A DNA stretch of 20,622 nucleotides, from IMG/VR virus record IMGVR_UViG_3300045256_000483, positions 1 to 20,622 of that record, one strand, 5' to 3'. The notes beneath the pieces were generated by a model. That model saw nothing but the letters and a program-made list of their open reading frames with translations, did not search any database and was not told the DNA's origin. The translations under genes and the position numbers were made by a program. Numbering within the stretch: the first letter of the stretch is position 1; every line of letters starts with the position of its first letter. Positions 4,802 through 12,194 of the stretch are shown piece after piece. The DNA comes from a virus.

Positions 4802-5160
4802 ATAAAAATAAAATACTTCTTAAAATTTTCTTTATCTTATTCAATGTTACGTTTATTATAATTTTTATATTAAACGCTCCGTTGAATATAAAGGCACAGG
4901 AAACTGTATCATTACCGAAAGAATATTATGAGTCTTCAATAAAAGCTTTTACAGAAGTAAAAATCTCCCGTGAACAAATTAAACTTCTTGAAGAACAAGT
5001 GGATTTGTTAAAGGAATTTATACAGAAACAAGAGCAAGTAATTAAAACTATGGAGGATACAATTAAATTCCAGGATAACAAAATCAACGAATTAATTAAA
5101 TTAAAATGCGACAAAACAAGTTATCTATTTGGAATAGTAAAGAAAACGAAATGCAGATAG
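4786..5160 (+). CDS. Exported or anchored coiled-coil protein in the lysis cluster
   Basis: This 124-residue protein has a basic N-terminus and a hydrophobic segment at about residues 11-30, followed by NAPLNIKAQET, which could be a signal-peptidase site after IKA. A coiled coil spans about 55-105 (EQIKLLEEQVDLLKEFIQKQ). There are two Cys near the C-terminus (C108, C123). No lipobox cysteine is visible after the hydrophobic part, so it does not look like a classical outer spanin lipoprotein. A second spanin component or a periplasmic structural protein are possible. The ATG lies in heptamer array 4 with no strong ribosome site. Its end overlaps the holin-like gene by 10 nt if that starts at 5151. 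Confidence 0.65.
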   Translation: MMNKEYKNKILLKIFFILFNVTFIIIFILNAPLNIKAQETVSLPKEYYESSIKAFTEVKISREQIKLLEEQVDLLKEFIQKQEQVIKTMEDTIKFQDNKINELIKLKCDKTSYLFGIVKKTKCR

Positions 5161-5378
5161 GGCACGATAATGATTTTGTGAATATTCTTATTGGAATGCT
5201 TGCTTCTATCCCTACTTGGATTGCGGCTTATTTATATGTTTCACCAGAGATAGTGTCTATTTTTATAGGATTATTTGCATCATTTATTTTAATGGTATCT
5301 GGGAAATTAATAGATTTGTATCTACACAAAAAATTCTATAATGCAAATAAAAATAAAGACGATAGTCATAGACATTGA
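5151..5378 (+). CDS. Two-helix membrane protein, candidate holin
   Basis: This 75-residue protein has a short hydrophilic N-terminus, two membrane helices (about residues 10-30 and 34-52), a tight turn (SPE) between them, and a charged tail ending KDDSHRH. That is the usual layout of a class II holin, which forms the membrane lesion that frees the endolysin. I chose the ATG at 5151, which overlaps the upstream stop by 10 nt. A longer form from 5106 (90 aa) would overlap the upstream gene by 55 nt and add a polar stretch. No ribosome site favours either. It overlaps the exonuclease gene by 38 nt. The call depends on topology and context. Confidence 0.6.
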   Translation: MQIGHDNDFVNILIGMLASIPTWIAAYLYVSPEIVSIFIGLFASFILMVSGKLIDLYLHKKFYNANKNKDDSHRH

Positions 5379-6075
5379 GACTATTCCTTTTATTGGATAT
5401 TCTCATAAATTCTATGATGCTAAGATTTTAAAAATTTTAAATTATAATTCTATTGTTTCTTTTTCATATAAAATTATAGATGGAAATAAAATAGAAAAAA
5501 CTAAATGTATTACCTGTAAAGAATACAAATCATATAAAAATTTTATTGAAGATATTCACAAAATTCTAAGCAGTGCGGATTGCATAGTAGGATATTATTC
5601 TTCAAGATTTGATATTCCATTTATTCAAAGGGAATTCGCCAAGTTTAATTTAGATCCTATTGATTTTGTTAGTTATGACTTGCATAGGAAAGTAAAGAAA
5701 TTATTTTATTTTCCATCATATTCTCTTGAAAATGTTTGTAGATATTTTGGAATAGGAGAAAAAGGAATAAATCTTTCGTTAGATCAGTATCTTGAATGTT
5801 TAGACAATCCCAAATCATACCTGTGGAAAAGGATTATTAAATATAATAAACAGGATGTTGATATAACGACACGGCTTTATTTCCTTGTTAGAAAATGGTC
5901 AACAGGACATATTAATTTAGGAATTAAATCACAAAGACCTACTTGTTCCAGATGTGGAAGTATTGATGTAATCCGTCGTGGATATAGATATACAGCAATG
6001 AATATTTACAATCGTTATCAATGTAAAACTTGCGGAGGATATTTTAAAGGGTCTGTAGTAAAAGAACAAAAATAA
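5341..6075 (+). CDS. DnaQ-fold 3'-5' exonuclease with C-terminal zinc ribbon
   Basis: In this 244-residue protein, residues 5-185 show the three exonuclease motifs of the RNase H-like DEDD superfamily: IDIET (D11, E13), GYYSSRFDIPF (D91), and a third motif YNKQDVDITTRLY (D172 or D174). This pattern resembles the uncharacterised RNase_H_2/YprB-type group. A C4 zinc ribbon follows: C202-x2-C205 and C228-x2-C231, with RRGYRYTAMNIYNRYQCKTC between, resembling the N-terminal zinc ribbons of some transposase/InsA-type proteins that bind DNA. The expected reaction is 3'-5' degradation or trimming of nucleic acid. Its place between the lysis genes and terminase suggests work on DNA being packaged, or a misplaced replication/repair gene. 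The 38-nt overlap with the upstream gene supports coupled translation. Confidence 0.82.
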   Translation: MQIKIKTIVIDIETIPFIGYSHKFYDAKILKILNYNSIVSFSYKIIDGNKIEKTKCITCKEYKSYKNFIEDIHKILSSADCIVGYYSSRFDIPFIQREFAKFNLDPIDFVSYDLHRKVKKLFYFPSYSLENVCRYFGIGEKGINLSLDQYLECLDNPKSYLWKRIIKYNKQDVDITTRLYFLVRKWSTGHINLGIKSQRPTCSRCGSIDVIRRGYRYTAMNIYNRYQCKTCGGYFKGSVVKEQK

Positions 6076-6082
6076 TTATTCT

Positions 6083-7798
6083 ATGCCTATTTCAAAAGAC
6101 AGATTATTTGCTTTATCAAGAAGCTTTGTAGCAGATAAAATTGCTGAAGGGGCTAGAATATCAGAAACTTACATTAAGTTTAAACCTCATTATAAACAGG
6201 AAATATTTCTAAATCTTGATGAAGATCCAACATTTACAAATCAGGAAATAATTGAATGCCTGTATGGTGGAGCAGCTGGCGGTGCTAAGACAGTAGCATT
6301 GTTAATGGCAGCTCTGAAGTATGTTCATATAAAAGATTATTCAGCACTCCTTCTAAGAAAGAATTATCCGGACCTGGTTCAGGAAGGTGGTTTGATGTCT
6401 CTTGCATTTAAGTGGCTGTCAGACACAGATGCTAAGTGGAATGGAGATTATAAAACCTGGACATTTCCAAGCGGAGCAACACTAAGATTTGGACATCTTT
6501 CTTCAGAGATTGATAAATATAATTATCAGGGTGGTGAGTATCAGTTTGTTGGATTTGATGAATTAACCCAGTTTACTGAAAGCCAATATCTATATCTATT
6601 CTCCCGTGTCCGTAGAAAGAAAAATTTGAATGTTCCTTTGAGAATTTATAGTGCATCCAATCCAGGAGGCTCTGGTGGTAAGTGGGTATATGAAAGATTT
6701 ATTCCAGAAGATTTCACACCAGATAAAGTAAAAGATCAGAATATATTTTTAAAAACTCATGGTAACTTTACCAGGATATTTATTCCAGCTGTTTTAGATG
6801 ATAATCCTTACATTGATAAGGAAAGTTACTATATGGCATTAAGCCAACTCGATGATGTTACAAGAATGCAATATCTTCGGGGAGACTGGAATATTCAGGC
6901 ACGGGGGGATATTCTCTATACCTACAGCGATCTTCATTGTGTTATCAGCTGGAGTCAGTTTAAAAGAGTTTTTGGTTTATCTGAAAATAAAATTCCATCT
7001 CATTGGAAAGTAGGAGTTTTCCAGGACTTCGGAACAAATAAAGATCACCCCTGCGTTACTAGCTGGTTTGCAACTGCAGCAGAAAATTCCCCAACAGTTA
7101 ATGGAGTAGATTTAAAAGGAACAGTTTATTTATATCGTGGATTAATGATATATCCGGCAATAGCTTCAGAAGTAGGAAAGAAAATAAAACAGATAATGGG
7201 TCCAGAAATTGGACAGGCTTCAATTTGGCAGATGTCTCACGAAGCCGCAGCAGCCCGTGAAGAATATAGGAAATATCATAATCTTCCATTTAGTTCCTGG
7301 AAAGCCGGAAGAACAAATGGGATAGAACAATTGAAAGATGCTTTTATGCTGCGGGATAAAGATAAGCCGCATCCATTTAAGTCAGGACTTTATGGACATC
7401 CAAAATTATTTTTAATAGTAGATGACAATGAATTAGTTACTCCTAAGACAGATGCCGGATTAGCAAGATGGAGAGAAGAGATTGTTGCATATCATTGGAA
7501 CATACCAAAATCAGGCAATCCTTCAATGAAATTAATTCCATATGCATTATTTAATGATGCTGTTGATACAATGCGATATGCAGCTGCTGTTTATTTTCCA
7601 ACTGTAACTCCTAAAACTATTGAAGAACTTGTTAAAGAAAAAGTAGATAAAGAGTTCCCCGTGAACAAACTTATTGCAGTTCAGGATGATAATTATAAAT
7701 CCCATCTGTTTACAATGAGAAATATTTTTCAGGAAAAGGTAAAAGAAGAGTTAGAGGAGAATAATAAGATATGTCCGGATTGGATGAATATAGGGTAG
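6083..7798 (+). CDS. terL: Terminase large subunit
   Basis: This 571-residue packaging motor drives DNA into the prohead through the portal and cuts the concatemer. The ATPase domain has Walker A GGAAGGAKT (62-70), Walker B FVGFDE with D159/E160, and coupling motif SASN (190-193) followed by PGGSGGKW. The nuclease domain has D315 in GVFQDFG and D492/D495 in FNDAVDTMRYA. The middle acidic site is less clear; the segment IWQMSHEAAA (381-390) lacks the common DPS-type aspartate, so E387 may serve. The length is normal. The ATG at 6083 lies 7 bp after the exonuclease stop with a weak ribosome site. The C-terminus overlaps a tiny ORF by 28 nt. Confidence 0.97.
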   Translation: MPISKDRLFALSRSFVADKIAEGARISETYIKFKPHYKQEIFLNLDEDPTFTNQEIIECLYGGAAGGAKTVALLMAALKYVHIKDYSALLLRKNYPDLVQEGGLMSLAFKWLSDTDAKWNGDYKTWTFPSGATLRFGHLSSEIDKYNYQGGEYQFVGFDELTQFTESQYLYLFSRVRRKKNLNVPLRIYSASNPGGSGGKWVYERFIPEDFTPDKVKDQNIFLKTHGNFTRIFIPAVLDDNPYIDKESYYMALSQLDDVTRMQYLRGDWNIQARGDILYTYSDLHCVISWSQFKRVFGLSENKIPSHWKVGVFQDFGTNKDHPCVTSWFATAAENSPTVNGVDLKGTVYLYRGLMIYPAIASEVGKKIKQIMGPEIGQASIWQMSHEAAAAREEYRKYHNLPFSSWKAGRTNGIEQLKDAFMLRDKDKPHPFKSGLYGHPKLFLIVDDNELVTPKTDAGLARWREEIVAYHWNIPKSGNPSMKLIPYALFNDAVDTMRYAAAVYFPTVTPKTIEELVKEKVDKEFPVNKLIAVQDDNYKSHLFTMRNIFQEKVKEELEENNKICPDWMNIG

Positions 7799-7989
7799 AG
7801 TTGGATGAAGACGTTGAATTTGAATTATTCCCGATTCTTTTAGGATCAATATACAGCATCAATGAGTCAAAGAGGAGAGTCAAAGAAAAACGAGTAGTGG
7901 GGTTTGTGGATACTAATGATTATAACAACAAGAAAAATTCTATACGACGAAATAGAAAGACTTCAAAAAGAACTCAAAGAAAAAAATGA
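7771..7989 (+). CDS. Tiny protein overlapping the terL end
   Basis: This 72-residue ORF is acidic at the start (ELDEDVEFELFPI) and very basic at the end (RRNRKTSKRTQRKK). It overlaps terL by 28 nt and the following coiled-coil ORF by up to 86 nt in another frame. The ATG follows a purine-rich GTTAGAGGAGAA stretch, which gives a good ribosome site. The first 45 codons look genuine, whereas the basic tail is where the next frame is clearly coding. It may be a real small protein whose tail is dispensable. The family is unknown. Confidence 0.5.
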   Translation: MSGLDEYRVELDEDVEFELFPILLGSIYSINESKRRVKEKRVVGFVDTNDYNNKKNSIRRNRKTSKRTQRKK

Positions 7990-8212
7990 ATTGATTATTA
8001 AACTGATTGATTCATTAATTTACAAAAGGAGACACTCTCTTTTAGGAGATAATAATTTAAATATTGAAGAACAGGTTCAGGAATTTGTTAAAAGTAAAAA
8101 TAAAAGTGAAGAAGTAGATTCCTATCTTCAGGCTGTAGAAGATGCTAAAGAGAATGCTGAAAAAGAGGTAAAAAGATTGAATGGATACGATGTTATCGCC
8201 GACACCGAATAA
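7904..8212 (+). CDS. Small coiled-coil protein between terL and portal
   Basis: This is 102 residues from ATG 7904. The ATG at 7916 (MIITTRKILYDEIERL) is an equally likely start, giving 98 residues. A strong coiled coil (YDEIERLQKELKEKNELIIK) is followed by charged helices (NIEEQVQEFVKSKNKSEEVD and AVEDAKENAEKEVKRL). It lies in a different frame from the previous ORF, overlapping it by about 75-86 nt, and overlaps the portal start by 32 nt. No known family is recognised. The position between large terminase and portal suits a small packaging or assembly accessory protein, but this is not shown. Confidence 0.6.
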   Translation: MWILMIITTRKILYDEIERLQKELKEKNELIIKLIDSLIYKRRHSLLGDNNLNIEEQVQEFVKSKNKSEEVDSYLQAVEDAKENAEKEVKRLNGYDVIADTE

Positions 8213-10619
8213 ACTTACTTTAGATAAATTCCTTCTTAATTATTTAAATGGAATTAATCAACAAGTTGAATCCTCTGAATCTAAATCACGTTATGAAACT
8301 ATTATTCAAATGTGCAGAAGATACAGAGGAATGACTCCTTCTGATTTATTCGGTTTTTGGCACAATGGAGTCTGGGCAGAATCTCCAAAATTTGCAAATC
8401 TTCACGGGACAAATATTTTCCAGGCACTTATTAATGGGGCTTATGCTGCATTTCTTCAGGCAGAATTATCATTAGAGATAACAGCAAAGTCAGATAACTT
8501 TGAAGCCCGTGCAATGGAAAAGATTTGTCGTGGGATTTATGAAGTATTAAACAGGAAGTGGGAATCTTTTGAATCTGATATTTTCTTTGGAATGATCCTT
8601 AAATTAAATGCATTCTGCATTTCAGTTTATGATCAGTCAGATCCAAGCCATAAAATATATCTTCCAATATTTGAAACAGAGGAAGTAGAAGTTCCTGCTG
8701 AAATGGTATGTAAAGATTGTGGATATGTTTTTCAAAAGCAGGAATCTCCGGAAATGGAGATGACTGACATTCCAAAAATAAATGCAGCACATCCGCTGGA
8801 TGAAGAAGAGGCTTCTGAGCTTGAAGGTAATCCAGAAATGATGGAAGAAAACTCAGAAACCTGTCCAGAATGCGGAAGCCCAAATGTAGAACAGTCATTA
8901 GAACCAGGACTAATAGAAATTCAGAAAGTTGTTGGACAGAAAGAAATTAAAATAGGCTCTATAAAAACAATTATTGCAGATGCTTTAGATGTAAGTGTTG
9001 ATGATTTGTCTGGGACCAGTGATTTGGATTCAGCTTCTTGGATTCAATGGAGGTATCTGGTATCAAAAGGCAAGCTTCAATCTCTTTTCCCACATTTGAA
9101 ACTAGATAAGTTTTCCTTGTGGTCATATCCTACCAGACTTAAAATGGCTTACAAAAAGGGAGGGACTTATGGTTCTTATCCTTCAAATTCAATGGAGAGA
9201 AATCTCTATGAAGTAAAACATAATTGGGTAGAAAGATATGAATACCACGATTACATAAGCCCAACTGATTTTAAAGTTGGAGACTTTGAAATTAAAGCTG
9301 GTCAAAGTCTTGCAGAAGTTTGTCCCGAAGGTCTTGTTTTTCTGACAGTTGGAAATGAAATTATTTATATAGGAAATGAGGACAAAAAGAAGGTAATTAA
9401 AACTGCAAGGTGGATTCCTGATGCCAATAGTATTTATGGATTAGGGGCACGGGCTGGTTTGGCTATTCAAAAGAAGATAAATCAAATAGATAACATTGTA
9501 ATGGAAGGAGAATCACGAAGTTTGCGTGGTTCAGTAATTTATGCTCCGGAAGCAATTGATGGAGCTTTCCTTGAAGGAGCTAATACAAATATTCCTTTGA
9601 AACCAGACTTTGCTTTGGGAGGAAATAGAGTAAGTGATTTTGTCTTCCCCATTGAAGTAAAAGGATTAAATGGAGCTTCACTGGCCTTTCTCCAATCTCA
9701 AGTAGGAACAATGCAGAAGATTATGGGTATTCCAGATGTTCTTCTTGGAGCTGGAGATAGGAATGTTGATACCGCACGGGGACAGATGCTTGTTGCTGAC
9801 AGGGCAAGCGGTTTGATGATTCCTCCTAAGAAAAGTGAAGGATATATGAAAATAGGCTGGCTGAAAGACCAGCTTAGACTGATTCAAAAATACTATACTC
9901 CCGAAATTATACGGAAATTTTCAGGGATGTATGATGATAGCTGGCTTGATGATGAGATTGAATCCTTCTTAAAGAATGATATTGATGAATATATTGATAT
10001 TGAAATTGTAGAAGGAACAGAAATTCCAGAAAGTAAGGCTATGAGACAATCCAGATTACGGCAAGATATTGCTGCTGGATTTGTTCAGCTTACTCCAAAG
10101 GTTCGGTATAAACTTCTTAGACAGTCTGGTCTGACTGATTTTGATTATCAGGATTACCAGATGAATATTAAATTAGCAAATAAAAGACTTCAAGTTATTA
10201 AAGAATTGTCTGAAAATGAAGAGGCAGTTAAAAGTTATATACAAGGAGAAGAAGCTTTGTTTGATCCAGAAACTGGAGAAAGATTAACAAATGAACAGGG
10301 AATTCCAATAACCAATCCCGTGTTAATGTCTATACTGGAAATGCCATTAATGAAAATAAATGAGGATGCTGAAGATCACGACATTATGATTTCATTCTGG
10401 GCAGAAAAGTATAGAAGTTACAAAGCTTCAGTAAGAGAATATCCCAAAATGCTGTTGGATTTTTGTGAGATGATGATTGGAGCACACAAAGCAGCGGCTG
10501 CTCAGGCAATGATGAAAGTTCAGGGAGTAATGCAAATGCAGCAAGCTTTAGGTATGGCAACTCAAGCAGCGGCTGCAAATATGCAAAATGAACAAGCCCA
10601 ACCTCCTCAAGAACAATAG
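8181..10619 (+). CDS. Portal protein with inserted zinc ribbon
   Basis: This 812-residue protein would form the dodecameric ring at the capsid vertex through which DNA enters. The call rests on size, on position between large terminase and scaffold/coat, and on portal-like content: a helical N-terminal wing, a central region (YAPEAIDGAFLEGANTNIPL through MQKIMGIPDVLLGAGDRNVD), and a long helical C-terminal part ending in an Ala/Gln/Met-rich tail that could form a barrel helix. P22-type podoviral portals have similar large size and C-terminal helices. An insertion at about residues 165-245 carries C177-x2-C180 and C228-x2-C231, a zinc-ribbon pattern, separated by an acidic linker. AGAGG lies 12 nt before the chosen ATG; M4 (8190) is a less likely start. 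Confidence 0.85.
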   Translation: MDTMLSPTPNKLTLDKFLLNYLNGINQQVESSESKSRYETIIQMCRRYRGMTPSDLFGFWHNGVWAESPKFANLHGTNIFQALINGAYAAFLQAELSLEITAKSDNFEARAMEKICRGIYEVLNRKWESFESDIFFGMILKLNAFCISVYDQSDPSHKIYLPIFETEEVEVPAEMVCKDCGYVFQKQESPEMEMTDIPKINAAHPLDEEEASELEGNPEMMEENSETCPECGSPNVEQSLEPGLIEIQKVVGQKEIKIGSIKTIIADALDVSVDDLSGTSDLDSASWIQWRYLVSKGKLQSLFPHLKLDKFSLWSYPTRLKMAYKKGGTYGSYPSNSMERNLYEVKHNWVERYEYHDYISPTDFKVGDFEIKAGQSLAEVCPEGLVFLTVGNEIIYIGNEDKKKVIKTARWIPDANSIYGLGARAGLAIQKKINQIDNIVMEGESRSLRGSVIYAPEAIDGAFLEGANTNIPLKPDFALGGNRVSDFVFPIEVKGLNGASLAFLQSQVGTMQKIMGIPDVLLGAGDRNVDTARGQMLVADRASGLMIPPKKSEGYMKIGWLKDQLRLIQKYYTPEIIRKFSGMYDDSWLDDEIESFLKNDIDEYIDIEIVEGTEIPESKAMRQSRLRQDIAAGFVQLTPKVRYKLLRQSGLTDFDYQDYQMNIKLANKRLQVIKELSENEEAVKSYIQGEEALFDPETGERLTNEQGIPITNPVLMSILEMPLMKINEDAEDHDIMISFWAEKYRSYKASVREYPKMLLDFCEMMIGAHKAAAAQAMMKVQGVMQMQQALGMATQAAAANMQNEQAQPPQEQ

Positions 10620-10635
10620 AAATAAATAATACTTA

Positions 10636-10664
10636 TTGACTTTTTTATAATAAAATGTTATAAT
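10636..10664 (+). promoter_or_regulatory. Rightward extended -10 promoter (copy 3)
   Basis: TTGACT, a 17-nt spacer, then TATAAT preceded by TGT. The shared block AAAATGTTATAATT matches the promoters at 1197 and 2584. It lies just after the portal stop and would give extra transcription of the scaffold, coat and tail genes. The predicted start is near 10671. Confidence 0.85.
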
Positions 10665-10684
10665 TAAAAGCAAAGTAGAAAATC

Positions 10685-10731
10685 ATCTCAGAAACTTTTC
10701 CACCTTATGGTCTGAGATAGTTGAAAGGTGG
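10685..10731 (+). promoter_or_regulatory. Leader RNA able to form an H-type pseudoknot
   Basis: Two perfect helices interlock. ATCTCAGA (10685-10692) pairs with TCTGAGAT (10711-10718), and CCACCTT (10700-10706) pairs with AAGGTGG (10725-10731). The order a-b-a'-b' with loops of 7, 4 and 6 nt fits an H-type pseudoknot of 8 and 7 bp. It would form in the 5' leader of the scaffold/coat transcript, starting about 14 nt after the predicted transcription start and ending 27 nt before the scaffold ATG, which has no visible Shine-Dalgarno site. Alternatively the two helices may be mutually exclusive hairpins that switch. Confidence 0.55.
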
Positions 10732-10758
10732 CTGCTTGCTATTCACACTCTAAATAAT

Positions 10759-12171
10759 ATGGATAATCTAGAACAAACGATGGGAACTGAAGGTGGTCTG
10801 CCTGCTTCAGAACCTGCTCCCAGTAATACTGGCGTAACGGCAGAACAAAAACCAACATTAAAAGATATTGCAAATTCTTTTAGAGTTGGTGAAACCAAAG
10901 AAAATTCCGCTGTTTCATTACTGGACCAAGAAGCTCCAGAACAAAATATGGGACAGGGGGATTTAAATCCTGAAGCCAATTTTACAGATGTTCCTGATCC
11001 TGAAACTCTTTCAGAAAGTGAGATTGAACGTCTCATTGCTGATCCAAACAGCCCTAAGTGGTATAGGAAACAGCTTGAAAGATTTCAGAAATATATCGGG
11101 AGGCTTAAAAGTGAGGTAGAAGAATTAAAAACAAAAACTTCTAATCCACTTCAAATGCAGTCCGAACAGGAATCTGTAAAGCAAATTGATCCGGAAATAG
11201 AGCTTCTATCCACAATGAAGGATAAACTTATGAAGCTCTCTTCGGTTGTAGCCTCTCCGGAGGAAGTTGTAGGAGCACTGGAAGAAATAATTCCTCCATC
11301 CAAGATAAATGAAATTAAAAATCATATTGCTTGGGAATTCCTGGAACTTCCGGACGGACGACCTAATCTTGACAGCATTCAGGTAATTATAGACAGAATC
11401 GCTGGTTCAGGAGAAGGCGGACAAAAGGTAAATGCCCGTGATGTTTTGAATGCTATTGAAGCTTTGAAACGCGGGGTTGTTACTCCTGAAATGTTTTTGG
11501 AATTCTCTTCCGATGCTGAGTATGAATCTTATAAAAAGATGGAGCAACTCCGCAAGGAAATGGAGCAGCAATACAATGAAGTAAAAGCTGCAAAGGAATT
11601 TCAGGAAAAACAAACAAGAGTAACTCTTCTACAGCCTGTAGTGGATAAGGTAAAAGAAGACGTTAGCACTCGAATCAATACACTGCTAACGAAGTATAAT
11701 TTGAATGAATCCCAGCAAGATCCAGAACCAATCAGCAAGTATAAAGCTTCTATGATTGAGAGGATCGGGGAATTTGTTAACAAGTATGCTGAACAAAATC
11801 CATATCTTGCTGATGTATTTAGATCTATAGATCTTCTTACAAATCCAAGAGGCTTTGATGTGGATAAAATTAGAAAGGAAATTGAAAGTTTCACAAATTC
11901 CTATAATTACAAAGCTGCTGTTAACAGAGGTCTTTCAGATTTAACGAGGGAACTTGAGAGGATTATTGCAGATGAAAGTAACCGATTCAAGATATTTGTA
12001 AGAGGTTATGAATATGAATTTAAGAATACTTCAACTGCTCCAAATCTTCAAAAAGGAACTCCGGCAACGACCACATATTCAAAAGAAGAGTTAGATAAAA
12101 TGAACTCTTCTGATAGAAGAAGGCTGATTTATCAATCAGTATCAGAAAAATTAAGACAACAATTAAAATAG
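10759..12171 (+). CDS. Candidate scaffolding protein
   Basis: This is a 470-residue, acidic, helix-rich protein. Residues 1-90 are Pro/Glu/Ser-rich and probably disordered. A coiled-coil stretch (PKWYRKQLERFQKYIGRLKSEVEELKTK, shown here in outline by its Leu/Lys spacing) follows near 95-125. Another Gln/Glu-rich helix (MEQLRKEMEQQYNEVKAAKE) lies near 255-290, and the C-terminus is basic and helical (RRRLIYQSVSEKLRQQLK). A disordered N-terminus, a helical body and a basic C-terminal helix are typical of phage scaffolds. The location between portal and coat is the usual scaffold place. There is no protease motif. The leader has the pseudoknot but no visible ribosome site, and no earlier in-frame ATG, GTG or TTG exists. 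Confidence 0.72.
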   Translation: MDNLEQTMGTEGGLPASEPAPSNTGVTAEQKPTLKDIANSFRVGETKENSAVSLLDQEAPEQNMGQGDLNPEANFTDVPDPETLSESEIERLIADPNSPKWYRKQLERFQKYIGRLKSEVEELKTKTSNPLQMQSEQESVKQIDPEIELLSTMKDKLMKLSSVVASPEEVVGALEEIIPPSKINEIKNHIAWEFLELPDGRPNLDSIQVIIDRIAGSGEGGQKVNARDVLNAIEALKRGVVTPEMFLEFSSDAEYESYKKMEQLRKEMEQQYNEVKAAKEFQEKQTRVTLLQPVVDKVKEDVSTRINTLLTKYNLNESQQDPEPISKYKASMIERIGEFVNKYAEQNPYLADVFRSIDLLTNPRGFDVDKIRKEIESFTNSYNYKAAVNRGLSDLTRELERIIADESNRFKIFVRGYEYEFKNTSTAPNLQKGTPATTTYSKEELDKMNSSDRRRLIYQSVSEKLRQQLK

Positions 12172-12194
12172 ATTATTTGGAGGAATAACAAGCA

